Virus record (IMG/VR): IMGVR_UViG_3300013131_000089
Span: 1-42,882 of that record
DNA from: a virus
Length of the DNA stretch: 42,882 nucleotides
Strand: one strand, 5' to 3'
Shown here: piece by piece, positions 6,702 to 15,795 of the stretch
How positions within the stretch are numbered: the first letter of the stretch is position 1
How the letters are laid out: every line of letters begins with the position of its first letter
Made by a program: the position numbers and the translations under genes
Notes under the pieces: generated by a model
Database searches by the model: none
What the model was told of the DNA's origin: nothing
The model's input: the letters and a program-made list of their open reading frames with translations, nothing else

Positions 6702-9700
6702 TATGAATCCAATAAAATTTTTTCTAGTTTTTCTTTGATGACTACAGATGTCTTTTTATTAAATTTAAAAGTCATTATCTTACTTCCATCTTTGTACGAT
6801 AAAAAAACATATGAACCACCATCTTTCGATTTAATTATATCATATAATTTATTCAAAGTTGTTTGGTTGATTTGGGAATCAACATTTAAATAAATTGGAG
6901 TTCCACCAGAAAAATTTGACAAGTCAAGTTTATTGCAAGAGTTTAATAAAATTTTAGAAATTACATTTTCTTCATCACCCTCTTTGGAGATTGAACCAGT
7001 TAGCGTAATAACATCACCATTTTGAAAAAAATCATCCTGGTATTCTTTAGCTTCACGTGGAAAAACTATAATTTCTATATCAGATGATATGTCCTGTAAG
7101 AAAAATTTAAACATTTTTGCACCTTTTTTCGTAATAATTTTCTTTGCCCCGGAGACAATTCCTCCTACCGTTACTCTAGATCCTGCTGGCAAATCAAAAA
7201 CATTTACAATTTCTTGATTAATCTCTTTACTTAAGAGGTCCCAAACTCCGTCTACTGGATTCTTAGAAACATAAATACCAAGCGCTTCTTTTTCTTTTTC
7301 TAAAATTCTTAATTCTGTTTGCCTACCAAAATCTTCATCCATAGCCTCTTCAAGAAGCTCGTCAAATGCTCCAGCATCCGCTAAGTATTCGATTGTTGAT
7401 TTTTTAAGAACGGCGGAATTAACTCTACGAAAAAAATCATGAATAGAAATATAAGGTTTTTTAGAGTCCCTAGAAGATAGTATAGCTTCGCAAACAGCAG
7501 AGCCAATTCCATTTATTGCTGAAAGTCCAAAAATAATTGTACTGTCATCTATAACCGCAAAGTCTTCAACGGATTTATTTATTGATGGGCCCAAAACTTT
7601 TAGATCAAGTCTTCTGCAATCGGCTAAATAAAGCGCTAATTTTTCCTTGTTGCCAGCAACAGACGACAGCAGTGCAGCCATGTACTCTGCTGTGTAATTC
7701 GTTTTTAAATATGCGGTAATGTAGGAAATCATAGCGTAACTTGCAGCGTGCGACCTATTGAATCCGTAACCGCCAAAATATTCAATTTCTGAATATATTT
7801 TATTCGCTTTTTCTTCAGAAATTCCTGACTTACTCAAACAGCCTTGCACAAATTTATCTCTGAATAAAGCTATTTTATCCATCAATTTTTTCCCGATAAC
7901 CTTACGCAAATCATCTGCTTCGGCTGAAGAAAAGCCGGCAAGCTCTCTGGCAACACCCAAAACGTCTTCTTGGTAAAGCATGATCCCTAGGGATAATTGT
8001 AATACTTTTTCTAGACTTGGATGTTCGTATTCTATAGTTGCCCCTAAACGTTTTCGGGATATATAAAGCTTGTCCATGCCTGACCCCATTGGACCTGGCC
8101 TATAAAGAGATATAAGTGCCATTATATCTTCAAGATTTTGAGGCTGCAATTGAACCATGAGCTCGCGCATACCGCCAGATTCCAATTGGAAAACGCCTAT
8201 AGCATTACCTTTGCAAAGTTCATTATATGTTTTATAGTCATCCAATTCAATTTTATTGACATCTATATGTATACCCCTTGTTTTTTCAATAAGTTTAATA
8301 CAATAATCGATAACGCCCAGGTTTCTTAGGCCGAGAAAATCTATTTTCAATAGTCCACACTGCTCAACCCTACCCATGTCCCACTGACTAATAATTGGGG
8401 TATCGGCCCCCTTTTGCATAATCGGCATATACTCAATCAAAGGGTCTCGAGAAATTACAACGCCAGCGGCATGCATTCCCGTCTGCCTCACAAGCCCCTC
8501 TAGACCAAAGGCGGCATCAATGATTGTTTTTGCATCTTGATCTTTTGAATAAAGATTTGAAAAATCTTTTGACTGCATGCACTCATTAAGGGTTTTGGGC
8601 ACTCCAAGAACTGGGGCTGGAACCAACTTGGCCACTTTGTCCCCAGAACTAAAATCATAAGCTAATGCGCGAGCCGCATCTCTAATTGATTGACGAGCTC
8701 CGGTTTTGTTGAACGTGCATATATGGGCAACTCTATCGTGACCGTACTTCTCTTTAGCATAATTGATAACCTTTTCTCTGTGCCTATCGTCAAAATCCAA
8801 ATCTATATCTGGCATGGATTTTCTGCCTTCAACCAAAAATCTATCAAACATCAACCCAAATTTAATTGGATCAAGATTGGTAATATCAAAAGCATAGGAC
8901 AAAATACTTCCAGCCGCAGAACCTCGACCCCAACCAACTCTAATGTCATTTGCTTTTGCCCATCTGACAAGGTCGGAGACGACAAGAAAGTATTCTGTAA
9001 AGCCCATTTCTTTAACAACTTTGATCTCGTGCGTAGCGCGAGATAAAATTTCTGAAGGAAGAGGATTTCCATATCTAATTTTTAATCCATCCCAAGCAAG
9101 TCTTTCAAAAAAATCTATTGAACTTTCTTTTGTTGGTATAGGAAAATTGGGAAAATATATTTCTCCAAAATTTAAATTAAGTTCTACCATATCATTTACA
9201 TGCATTGTATTTTTTAAATATTCTTCTGGAAAAACAGAAGCCATTTCATCATAGGATTGTAAATAAAATTTATTCTCAGAAAAAGAAAACCTATCCGGCG
9301 TATGAACGTTGGAGTTGGTTGCCACGCAAAGCATGATGTCGTGCGCGTGAGCGTCCTCTTTGTGCACGTAGTGCGAATCTCCCGATGCAACAACTTTGGC
9401 TCCAATTAAACCCGCTATTTTAATCAAATCTGGAATAATTTTAAGCTGTTCTTCTATGCCATGATTTTGTATTTCAATAAAATAATTTTCTTTACCAACA
9501 ATCGACTGCATGGTTACGGCTTTATTCAAAGCTGCATTAAAATCATTTCTAAGCAGGGCTTGAGAAACTTCTCCGTTGAGACAGCCCGACAGCACAATAA
9601 TACCCTCTGAATATTGCTGTATTAAATCGTGGTCAACCCTAGGCTTTACATAATATCCTTCAGTAAAAGCTCTAGATGACATTTTGATTATGTTATGATA

Positions 9701-10024
9701 GCCAACATTGTTTTTGGCCAATATAGTTATATGATAGGGGCCTCTTTGTTCCCATTCATTTTTTGCAGGGCCTGATCTTTCTTCCTCGTCTTTGTCAAAT
9801 CTAGTTTTTCTGGCTTGATAAAATTCTGAACCCAATATTGGTTTAACACCCATTGCTACACCTGCATCATAAAAATCTAACCATGAGTGTATATTCCCAT
9901 GATCGGTTGTGGCCAGACCGTTCATCCCCAATTTTTTTGCTCTTGATAAATATTGTTCTATTTTTCCATGTCCATCCAATATTGAAAAAACAGTATGATT
10001 ATGTAGATTCGTCCAATTCTTCAT
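6701..10024 (-). CDS. dnaE: DNA polymerase III alpha subunit (DnaE type), 1107 aa
   Basis: A full-length bacterial C-family polymerase. The N-terminal PHP domain begins NLHNHTVFSILDG (residues 6-18) and continues with TTDHGN (39-44). The polymerase palm carries GRGSAAGS (367-374) and PDIDLDF (405-411) with catalytic D406 and D408. Helix-hairpin-helix sequences follow, and a C-terminal OB-like region includes GSRVTVGGIVSG. Length fits cellular DnaE, and no intein or break is present. It starts at an ATGA overlap with the upstream zinc protein gene. It replicates phage DNA in the cytoplasm with the primase and helicase encoded upstream. No in-frame CGG occurs among its 1107 codons. Confidence 0.97.
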   Translation of the reverse strand: MKNWTNLHNHTVFSILDGHGKIEQYLSRAKKLGMNGLATTDHGNIHSWLDFYDAGVAMGVKPILGSEFYQARKTRFDKDEEERSGPAKNEWEQRGPYHITILAKNNVGYHNIIKMSSRAFTEGYYVKPRVDHDLIQQYSEGIIVLSGCLNGEVSQALLRNDFNAALNKAVTMQSIVGKENYFIEIQNHGIEEQLKIIPDLIKIAGLIGAKVVASGDSHYVHKEDAHAHDIMLCVATNSNVHTPDRFSFSENKFYLQSYDEMASVFPEEYLKNTMHVNDMVELNLNFGEIYFPNFPIPTKESSIDFFERLAWDGLKIRYGNPLPSEILSRATHEIKVVKEMGFTEYFLVVSDLVRWAKANDIRVGWGRGSAAGSILSYAFDITNLDPIKFGLMFDRFLVEGRKSMPDIDLDFDDRHREKVINYAKEKYGHDRVAHICTFNKTGARQSIRDAARALAYDFSSGDKVAKLVPAPVLGVPKTLNECMQSKDFSNLYSKDQDAKTIIDAAFGLEGLVRQTGMHAAGVVISRDPLIEYMPIMQKGADTPIISQWDMGRVEQCGLLKIDFLGLRNLGVIDYCIKLIEKTRGIHIDVNKIELDDYKTYNELCKGNAIGVFQLESGGMRELMVQLQPQNLEDIMALISLYRPGPMGSGMDKLYISRKRLGATIEYEHPSLEKVLQLSLGIMLYQEDVLGVARELAGFSSAEADDLRKVIGKKLMDKIALFRDKFVQGCLSKSGISEEKANKIYSEIEYFGGYGFNRSHAASYAMISYITAYLKTNYTAEYMAALLSSVAGNKEKLALYLADCRRLDLKVLGPSINKSVEDFAVIDDSTIIFGLSAINGIGSAVCEAILSSRDSKKPYISIHDFFRRVNSAVLKKSTIEYLADAGAFDELLEEAMDEDFGRQTELRILEKEKEALGIYVSKNPVDGVWDLLSKEINQEIVNVFDLPAGSRVTVGGIVSGAKKIITKKGAKMFKFFLQDISSDIEIIVFPREAKEYQDDFFQNGDVITLTGSISKEGDEENVISKILLNSCNKLDLSNFSGGTPIYLNVDSQINQTTLNKLYDIIKSKDGGSYVFLSYKDGSKIMTFKFNKKTSVVIKEKLEKILLDS

Positions 10025-10227
10025 TCAATTCCTCTTCCTCTATCAGAATTGTCAAGAGAGTTATCTCTAGCTTCTCTATAAGTTATAATGACAATTCCTC
10101 CACAATATCTGCACGGGACAGGAAGTCCTTTTTGTGCAAATAGGTTTTTCTCCATGTAGGACATTGGTTGGTCGGATTTGCATTCGGAACATACTCCGAT
10201 AACGTCATCTGGATTTTTGATAACCAT
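10021..10227 (-). CDS. Zinc-finger protein, 68 aa
   Basis: Two CxxC pairs (CSEC at about residues 13-16 and CRYC at about 39-42) mark a small treble-clef or ribbon zinc finger. The gene overlaps the primase end by 23 bases and the polymerase start by ATGA, so the three are translationally linked. A role as replisome accessory or transcription regulator is plausible. The C-terminal tail (NSLDNSDRGRGIE) looks disordered. Confidence 0.8.
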   Translation of the reverse strand: MVIKNPDDVIGVCSECKSDQPMSYMEKNLFAQKGLPVPCRYCGGIVIITYREARDNSLDNSDRGRGIE

Positions 10228-11420
10228 TCTTTTTTTCCTTTTTAATATTTTTATATGCGTATCTTATTGGTGACGGCGAAGATTTTTCCATTGTTTCAAC
10301 ATATTTATTACCTACTTGAGTCCATTTATTTTTTCTTTCCAAGTTACAATCACCACAACCCACCCCTACCGCATTAGCCCTATCGCAGGTAAACGGTCTT
10401 CCACCAGTTCCCATTTGTCTTCTTTTTACCCAATCATTAATATGGGCAGATGATTTATCAAATGAATAGTCTGAACAATAACTTAAAATTTCATGAAGAA
10501 ATTTAATTGAATCTTCAGTATAACTTAAAATTGAACACAAAAATAAACGAGCCTCATGCTCAAGAAAGTGTTGTTCTTCGGCTTGTTTTTTTAATCTAGC
10601 TACTGCTGGACACCCTTTAAGGAGTTTATCTTTATCAAAAAGTTTATAAGTTTCTTTTAAATTTTTAAAAGCTTTTGATCCATATTTGTTAAAATAATCC
10701 AAAGGGTTATCTTTTACTTTATCTTGTTCTTCCATCTCATAAATATTTTCTCTGTACCACTCGTTTGCAGTGTAGGAGAATACTTGATTTGCAACATCAA
10801 GCCCTCTAGCTTCTGACGCATACTCAAGGATTGATTTTTGTTGCAAATACAGAATTCTGCTATCCCCGTTCGGATTCAGAAGCGTTTTATACAACCCAGT
10901 GCTTTGATGTTTTGAGCCCGGCAAGCGCCACATTCTTCTTAGATCATAAACGCTAAAATCGAGACTAGCTAGATGAAAAACGTCTTTCAACTTGGTTGCA
11001 ATATATCGAAATGTTTTTGGGAGGGTGTTGCCGGGGTTGATCCCCAAAGCTATGGGTTCGCATTCTATGTGGAAACCCTTTTTTCCAGTAAAATAAACCA
11101 ATACAGATTCCTTGGGCACGTATTGAATTAAATACTCATATACCTTAATGCACTCATTATGCGCAACCTCGAATTCTACGTGATCTAAATCAAAATACAA
11201 TGGTCCGAAGACGTGTAGCTTTTTCTAAATCTTTAGAGTTATAAGCGAATACTGAAGTATATATGCCGGTATTGTTATGTTTGTTAGAGTATTTAATAAT
11301 ATCTTCTATCTCTAAAATTTTATTTTTGTCTCTTATAACTCTCTCAAGAGATGGCACATATCTAGCCACTTCATAATACTTCCACTCATAAAGAAATTTG
11401 CTGTCTGAATTAATTTTCAT
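10205..11420 (-). CDS. Archaeo-eukaryotic-type DNA primase, 404 aa, needs +1 frameshift at CGG
   Basis: From ATG 11420 (ATGA overlap with the preceding small gene) the frame reads MKINSDSKFLYEWKYYEVAR and, at residues 51-71, TGIYTSVFAYNSKDLEKATR plus L. Then comes CGG (11207-11205), and frame 0 stops five codons later. Skipping C gives GPLYFDLDHVEFEV, placing the catalytic DxD (D77, D79) five residues after the junction. Further primase motifs follow: FTGKKGFHIE and RRMWRLPGSKHQS, with a C-terminal cysteine cluster CDRANAVGVGCGDC likely binding zinc or an iron-sulfur cluster. The downstream ORF alone starts only at a TTG inside the motif and would lack about 73 residues. The enzyme would make primers for the DnaE polymerase. 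Confidence 0.9.
11205..11207 (-). other. CGG +1 frameshift site 5 (CTT CGG A)
   Basis: In-frame CGG after CTT. Skipping C gives GGA (Gly72) and GPLYFDLD, joining the primase N-terminus to its catalytic motif. The heptamer CTTCGGA is identical to that of site 8. Confidence 0.92.
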
Positions 11421-11582
11421 AGCACTTTTACTTTACCGATTAACTTCATTAATATTAGTCAACTTATTCTTTGGATAAATAAAAGATTCTGAATGAGTTC
11501 TGTAATAAATAGACTCTTGTATAAAATAATCCATTTTTTTTAAGAAAGTAAATCGTTTAAGAATAATATTTGAATTGTTCAT
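11417..11582 (-). CDS. Hypothetical protein, 54 aa, likely +1 frameshift at CGG
   Basis: ATG 11582 opens a frame reading MNNSNIILKRFTFLKKMDYF and later HSESFIYPKNKLTNINEVN, which reaches CGG (11438-11436) followed at once by UAA. Skipping C adds GKVKVL and a TGA that overlaps the primase ATG as ATGA, the same coupling seen across this operon. In frame 0 the stop would lie 13 bases from the primase start. The protein is basic and has no recognised motif; the ribosome binding site is weak. An internal ATG at codon 17 is an alternative start in the same frame. Confidence 0.6.
11436..11438 (-). other. CGG +1 frameshift site 6 (AAT CGG TAA)
   Basis: In-frame CGG after AAT, with a frame-0 UAA immediately next, as at site 4. 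Skipping C gives GGT (Gly) and a stop that overlaps the primase start codon. Confidence 0.65.
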
Positions 11583-11592
11583 AATATTTTTA

Positions 11593-12261
11593 TTAAGATT
11601 TTACCACATCACTAATGTTGGCCAAAGTATGAATTTTGGACGCAATATGATCAGCCATATGCGCAATCATGTCTACAAAAGTAATTGGGGTTGTCTCCGG
11701 AATTGGGGACCACGGGCCCAAATGACATCTTACCAATCTCAGTATTGCTTGAATAGAATTTTCTGAAATAAAAAGAGTTGAAGAATGCGCTTCGGACGCG
11801 TATTTTTTATCGTACTCCTGACATTTTTGAACAAATAAACCTACAGTATATGGATGCATCGGATCGTATACATAGTTTTTTGATTCTGGATTTTTTATGG
11901 CCTTAGTGATGTCATGCAGAAGACAAGCCGATACAATAATGTCTATATCCTCTTGTTCAAGCGAATACGATTGGCACATTAGCAACGCTATTTGAACTGT
12001 TATTTTGGTGTGCAGAACGCTCCCACCCTCTCCCTGTTCATCTGCGGCGTGATGATCAGTCAAAAAATTGGAAGGAGCTTTCCAAAAATCTTCTGCCCTA
12101 TACAAAATAGACCTAACGAATAATCGAATGCTTTCTTCTGAAATTAGATTAATCTCATCTAATAATGGTTTGAGAACTTTATCTTCTTGTTTAAAGTTTG
12201 TTTTTTGTCCTTTGTCGGATAAAATCTCATCAAGAATATTATTTGATTTATCTTTTGACAT
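11593..12261 (-). CDS. HD-domain phosphohydrolase, 222 aa
   Basis: HD-superfamily metal ligands are visible: H84 in LHTKI, the H116-D117 doublet in ACLLHDITKA, H136 in MHPYTVG, a histidine in RCHLGPW, and the C-terminal AHMADHIAS with a conserved aspartate. The spacing matches small HD hydrolases (YfbR/YqeK-like) that act on nucleotides. Residues 1-50 are polar and probably a separate or disordered segment. It lies between primase and nuclease genes, so nucleotide pool control or removal of a modified nucleotide is plausible. The substrate is unknown. Confidence 0.82.
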   Translation of the reverse strand: MSKDKSNNILDEILSDKGQKTNFKQEDKVLKPLLDEINLISEESIRLFVRSILYRAEDFWKAPSNFLTDHHAADEQGEGGSVLHTKITVQIALLMCQSYSLEQEDIDIIVSACLLHDITKAIKNPESKNYVYDPMHPYTVGLFVQKCQEYDKKYASEAHSSTLFISENSIQAILRLVRCHLGPWSPIPETTPITFVDMIAHMADHIASKIHTLANISDVVKS

Positions 12262-13047
12262 TTATTTATCTTCCTTTTTCCATGCAACCCATTTGGAGCA
12301 TGGTTTGTCGAATGGGCATGACTTACAATAAAAAGTCAACCCTCTTCTAGAGGGAAAAACTTTTTCTTCATGCAACGCAGTGCACCAGTACTCCAATGCG
12401 TTTATATCTGCTTTTTCGGTAATGAATTCAGTTAAGCCTGATTTTGGATTCATCAAATCAAAATAACCAAAGATTGGATTATTCTTTTTATTTTCAAATT
12501 TATGATTAAAAGCGGCGCTCATAAATGCAAAATCAAAAACATAACCGCTTTCATACTTGGATCTATGATTAAATACCCACTTAATAATATATATTTTTTT
12601 ATTTTTTGAATAAATTAGATCAAACTTATCTACTATTGCAACGTTGCTTGTGATTGGAACACTGTACTCTTCATTAATGCCGATTGGAATTATATCTTTT
12701 GCCCCAAAATTTTCTATTAAATCCTCAAAAATGATATCTGCCTTAGTTGTTAAACTAGCCTTATTCGCGTGGAAAATTTCGTGTTGTTCATAAATAATAT
12801 CAAAAGAAGATGTTTTTGGAAACCAAAGTTTTTCCCATCTATTCTTCAAAGATTCTTTTGACGGCGGATTTCCTTGTTGTTTTTTGTAAAAAAAATAACC
12901 AACTACACTTTTGATATTTGATTCAAATTTTGATAGCAATAACTGTCTTCCGCCAATCTTTTCTGGCAAAAGCTGTTTGTATTTAAAGTCATAAAGTCTT
13001 TCACATATTTGAAAGTCTTTTAATTCTTTTAATGTTATCTGCAGCAT
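12262..13047 (-). CDS. Cas4/RecB-like protein with degenerate active site, 261 aa
   Basis: The architecture matches Cas4-like nucleases: first cysteine C15 in FQICERLYDFKYK and a C-terminal triad C241, C244, C250 (FYCKSCPFDKPC), together able to hold an iron-sulfur cluster. The nuclease core is altered: AIVDKFD supplies D140, but the expected D-x-K (as VDYK in the paralogue at 5154-5946) reads I-I-K156 (IYIIKW), so the second acid is missing. It may be a structural or DNA-binding partner of the intact paralogue, or a cluster-holding subunit. It ends one base before the HD gene and starts seven bases after DnaB ends. Confidence 0.75.
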   Translation of the reverse strand: MLQITLKELKDFQICERLYDFKYKQLLPEKIGGRQLLLSKFESNIKSVVGYFFYKKQQGNPPSKESLKNRWEKLWFPKTSSFDIIYEQHEIFHANKASLTTKADIIFEDLIENFGAKDIIPIGINEEYSVPITSNVAIVDKFDLIYSKNKKIYIIKWVFNHRSKYESGYVFDFAFMSAAFNHKFENKKNNPIFGYFDLMNPKSGLTEFITEKADINALEYWCTALHEEKVFPSRRGLTFYCKSCPFDKPCSKWVAWKKEDK

Positions 13048-13054
13048 GCGGATC

Positions 13055-14521
13055 TCACAATATATTTATTCTGGACATGATTTCTTGAATGTCTTTTGAG
13101 TCAGCTGTTTTAGCGTAAGACTCTGCGACTACAGGTTCGTATTCTACATACTTTTTATGTTCGTCTACATATTTAACCAATGGTGAATTGTACAAATATG
13201 TAGAACCAGTGATTCTGTTTTTGGGTATTTGGAGTTGCATAATTGTTTCATCTTCTGAGTCATCTCCGCTAATAAGTTTTTTCTCTGTAATAAATATTGT
13301 AACTGCGCATTTTTGTTGGATAGAAAGCGACCCTCCGGTATCTGACTGCTGGACAACTTCTCTTCTCTCTTTCATTCTATTGGCGTTTTCTTGGGCGGTT
13401 ATAATCAGTACACAGCTCATGTCTCTTGCTAATTTTTCTAATTTCACCATCATTTCTTCGAATTCCCCCCATCGAGGTTTACCTTTACCAGATGATCTTG
13501 TAAACATAGATTGAATAGTGTCGATTACAATCACGTCTGGCACGAGTTCAGAATGGCCCATAATACTTCTCAACCATTTTTCTAAATCCTCAAAGTATGG
13601 GGTATCCGGATCATGCCTAACCATAAACTTATTGCCCCATTGAATTAATTTTTCTTTAAATTTAATTAAATTTTCCTGTCTTTCTTTTGCGGTCCAATTT
13701 GAAGACTCTGCGTAAACATTTTTTTCAATAATTTGAGTCATTAAAACTCTCTCCCAATGCGAAATCGCTTCTTCAAAATTCACGTACAAAACCCTATATC
13801 CGCAGTCGGCCCAATTGTTGACCAAGCATTTAGCGAAAGTGCTCTTACCTTTACCGGATGGAGCAATAATTGCGTGTACAGCGCCTCTAAAAAATCCACC
13901 CTCGTCAGTATACCCCATTGCTCTGTTAAGGGATTTGTATTGCGTTGGAAGAAAACTGGGTATATCCAATAGGGACTCTGCTCTTTTAAAAATATCTTCT
14001 GCTGTTGTTACACTATTCAAAGGGTTAAAATTTAATTCATTCTCTAAATTTTTAATCTCTGTTGTTATCTCGGATATTCTGATTATTTCTTGTGTTGTTT
14101 TTTCGCCTTTTTGAATTAAAATAAGTTCAAGTTCTTGAAGGATATTAAGTTGTTTTTGTTTATTGGCTCTATGTTTAATTACTTTAGCTATTGATTCGTG
14201 ATCAGATGTTTGCAAGCTGAGCAATATATCGATCATTGCGTTTACGCCAACTGCACCACCCAATCCAGAATGTATATTCGTTTCAGATTCAAGCCAGGCT
14301 TTAAAAGCTATCGGATCTACTAAATCCAGTTTAGTTGTGCGATAATATGATAGTAAAGCTTTATAAAATTCATTGATTCCAATTTGATTGTTAACAATTC
14401 CAACCATGTCTTCTGGTAATTGTGCATCAAAGTACGCAATTGATCCAGGATTTTTTAGAGAAAGTGCGAATACCTGATACTCAATTGGGTATTCAGGTAG
14501 TTCTGCTTGATTTTCTTCCAC
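13055..14521 (-). CDS. dnaB: Replicative DNA helicase (DnaB-like), 488 aa
   Basis: An N-terminal DnaB-N-like helical domain (residues 10-125) with the EYQVFALSL start is followed by a coiled linker and a RecA-like ATPase. Walker A is APSGKGKST at 220-228 and Walker B is VIVID at 330-334. The later IITAQENANR and QQSDTGGSLSIQQKCAV segments are typical of the DnaB sensor and loop regions. The start is GTG 14521, overlapping the end of the endonuclease gene by 29 bases; no ATG lies nearby. It unwinds the fork as a hexamer, working with the primase and DnaE polymerase downstream. Confidence 0.93.
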   Translation of the reverse strand: MEENQAELPEYPIEYQVFALSLKNPGSIAYFDAQLPEDMVGIVNNQIGINEFYKALLSYYRTTKLDLVDPIAFKAWLESETNIHSGLGGAVGVNAMIDILLSLQTSDHESIAKVIKHRANKQKQLNILQELELILIQKGEKTTQEIIRISEITTEIKNLENELNFNPLNSVTTAEDIFKRAESLLDIPSFLPTQYKSLNRAMGYTDEGGFFRGAVHAIIAPSGKGKSTFAKCLVNNWADCGYRVLYVNFEEAISHWERVLMTQIIEKNVYAESSNWTAKERQENLIKFKEKLIQWGNKFMVRHDPDTPYFEDLEKWLRSIMGHSELVPDVIVIDTIQSMFTRSSGKGKPRWGEFEEMMVKLEKLARDMSCVLIITAQENANRMKERREVVQQSDTGGSLSIQQKCAVTIFITEKKLISGDDSEDETIMQLQIPKNRITGSTYLYNSPLVKYVDEHKKYVEYEPVVAESYAKTADSKDIQEIMSRINIL

Positions 14522-15164
14522 TTTTTTTGTTTTCTTTCATTTTTTTATAATACTTTTTATTGTTTTCTGATCTTAGTTTTTTAGCTTTTTGATACATATG
14601 ATTAGTTTTAATGCTAGGTTTTTTAATTTTTTTAACAGTTGATTTATCATTGGCACCGCTTCTTAAGGCGTCCAATATTCTATCATAGACATTGTCTTCT
14701 GAAATATTATCGTTATACCTAAAAACAACTAATTGGATACCGTGTTCCGCACACATCTCCGCTTTTTTACTGTCTCTTTTTTGGGCCTCAATAAATTCTT
14801 CTTTAGAATCAAAAAATAATGAACTGTATTTAAAATGTTGAATTCCATGAAATTCACAAGCCAAGCTATATGATGGACAATAGACATCTAATTTTAACCT
14901 GTCGCCTAAATGATATTCATTTATGATTTTTTGTCCTGGCAAAAGTTTTTTAACAATGCTTGTCAAAATACTTTGACCTTTTGACATTTTTTTTCTATGA
15001 TCTTTTATCCAATACAGACCAAGCTTTTTAAGCATTGTGTTAAGCTCGTTAAATTTGATGTCCATGCTTTTCGCTATCGCCGAAAATGACTGATCAGTCT
15101 CGAACAACAGGTGAACAAGATATTCTTTGTCAGTTAACTCGTTTTTTTTATTTCTTTGAATCAT
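14493..15164 (-). CDS. Putative DNA endonuclease (VSR/DUF559-like fold) with N-terminal HTH, 223 aa
   Basis: Residues 25-50 (SFSAIAKSMDIKFNELNTML) look like a helix-turn-helix. The core reads KLDVYCPSYSLACEFHGIQH with D93, E104 and H110, followed by KRDSKKAEMCAEHGIQLVVF, matching the D-(x)n-E-x-x-G-x-Q-H pattern of VSR- and DUF559-type PD-(D/E)XK endonucleases. The C-terminal 50 residues are strongly basic. It could be a recombination or repair nuclease, or a free-standing homing-type enzyme beside the helicase gene. It overlaps both neighbours. Confidence 0.72.
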   Translation of the reverse strand: MIQRNKKNELTDKEYLVHLLFETDQSFSAIAKSMDIKFNELNTMLKKLGLYWIKDHRKKMSKGQSILTSIVKKLLPGQKIINEYHLGDRLKLDVYCPSYSLACEFHGIQHFKYSSLFFDSKEEFIEAQKRDSKKAEMCAEHGIQLVVFRYNDNISEDNVYDRILDALRSGANDKSTVKKIKKPSIKTNHMYQKAKKLRSENNKKYYKKMKENKKSGRKSSRTT

Positions 15165-15795
15165 TGTATCTATTGAGACTTTTAAGCGAATTTAGTGCTC
15201 TTCCAAAATCCAAAATAGACATATTGGTTTCTGTCCAGATTTTTGGAGCAATGGCCGCGCTTAACATCGGGCAGTCTAATATGACTAGGTCGATACCATC
15301 AGATTTTGCAATAATGTTTGCGGTGATTTCATTTACCTTAGAGTAGTAGTCGTTGTAAGGAACCTCTATAAATATGGAGTCTGCTGAAAAATATTTACTT
15401 ATGTAAAATTGATTTTGAAATGTTACAACAATTGCTTTAGTGTTTTTTACATACCATGATCTAAAAATTTTGAACACGTCATAGTTGCTATGAATATAAT
15501 ACTCAAGAAAATTTGGATCATAAATGTGTTTTATATCAACATTGAGATTTGATAAACCCTTATTAGATGAGTTAATTATTTCTGGTTGAATAGCACAGAT
15601 GAAATTGTGTGATTGATTTTTTAGTCCATCTAAAATTAATTTAGTGAATAATTTAGGCGGTTTTTTTTCTTCACTAATTTCATTAAGCACAGATGCAATT
15701 GCAGATTTTGTATATGTAACAAAAGCGAACTGTTCTTTCTTTTCAAAAAGAGAAGAAACTTTTTTGATTGTGTCTTCTGCGTTATGAGTTTTCAT
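15148..15795 (-). CDS. Possible GT-D-type glycosyltransferase, 215 aa
   Basis: The start is placed at ATG 15795, which overlaps the preceding stop as ATGA; a TTG six codons upstream is weaker. The sequence has an N-terminal FAFVTYTKSAIASVLNE, a middle WYVKNTKAIVVTFQ and an end GIDLVILDCPMLSAAIAPKI followed by SILDFGRALN. This order recalls GT-D-fold glycosyltransferases, where a G/C-rich loop and a terminal D.G motif bind the donor, but the match is loose. Its coupling to a family-2 glycosyltransferase supports a sugar-related role. Function is tentative. Confidence 0.5.
   Translation of the reverse strand: MKTHNAEDTIKKVSSLFEKKEQFAFVTYTKSAIASVLNEISEEKKPPKLFTKLILDGLKNQSHNFICAIQPEIINSSNKGLSNLNVDIKHIYDPNFLEYYIHSNYDVFKIFRSWYVKNTKAIVVTFQNQFYISKYFSADSIFIEVPYNDYYSKVNEITANIIAKSDGIDLVILDCPMLSAAIAPKIWTETNMSILDFGRALNSLKSLNRYNDSKK

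Noticed and set aside
10205-11200. Primase starting at the TTG inside LYFDLD as a separate gene
   Set aside because: It would remove the conserved N-terminus and place the catalytic motif at the first residues; the upstream 71 residues fit the family and have an ATGA-coupled start.
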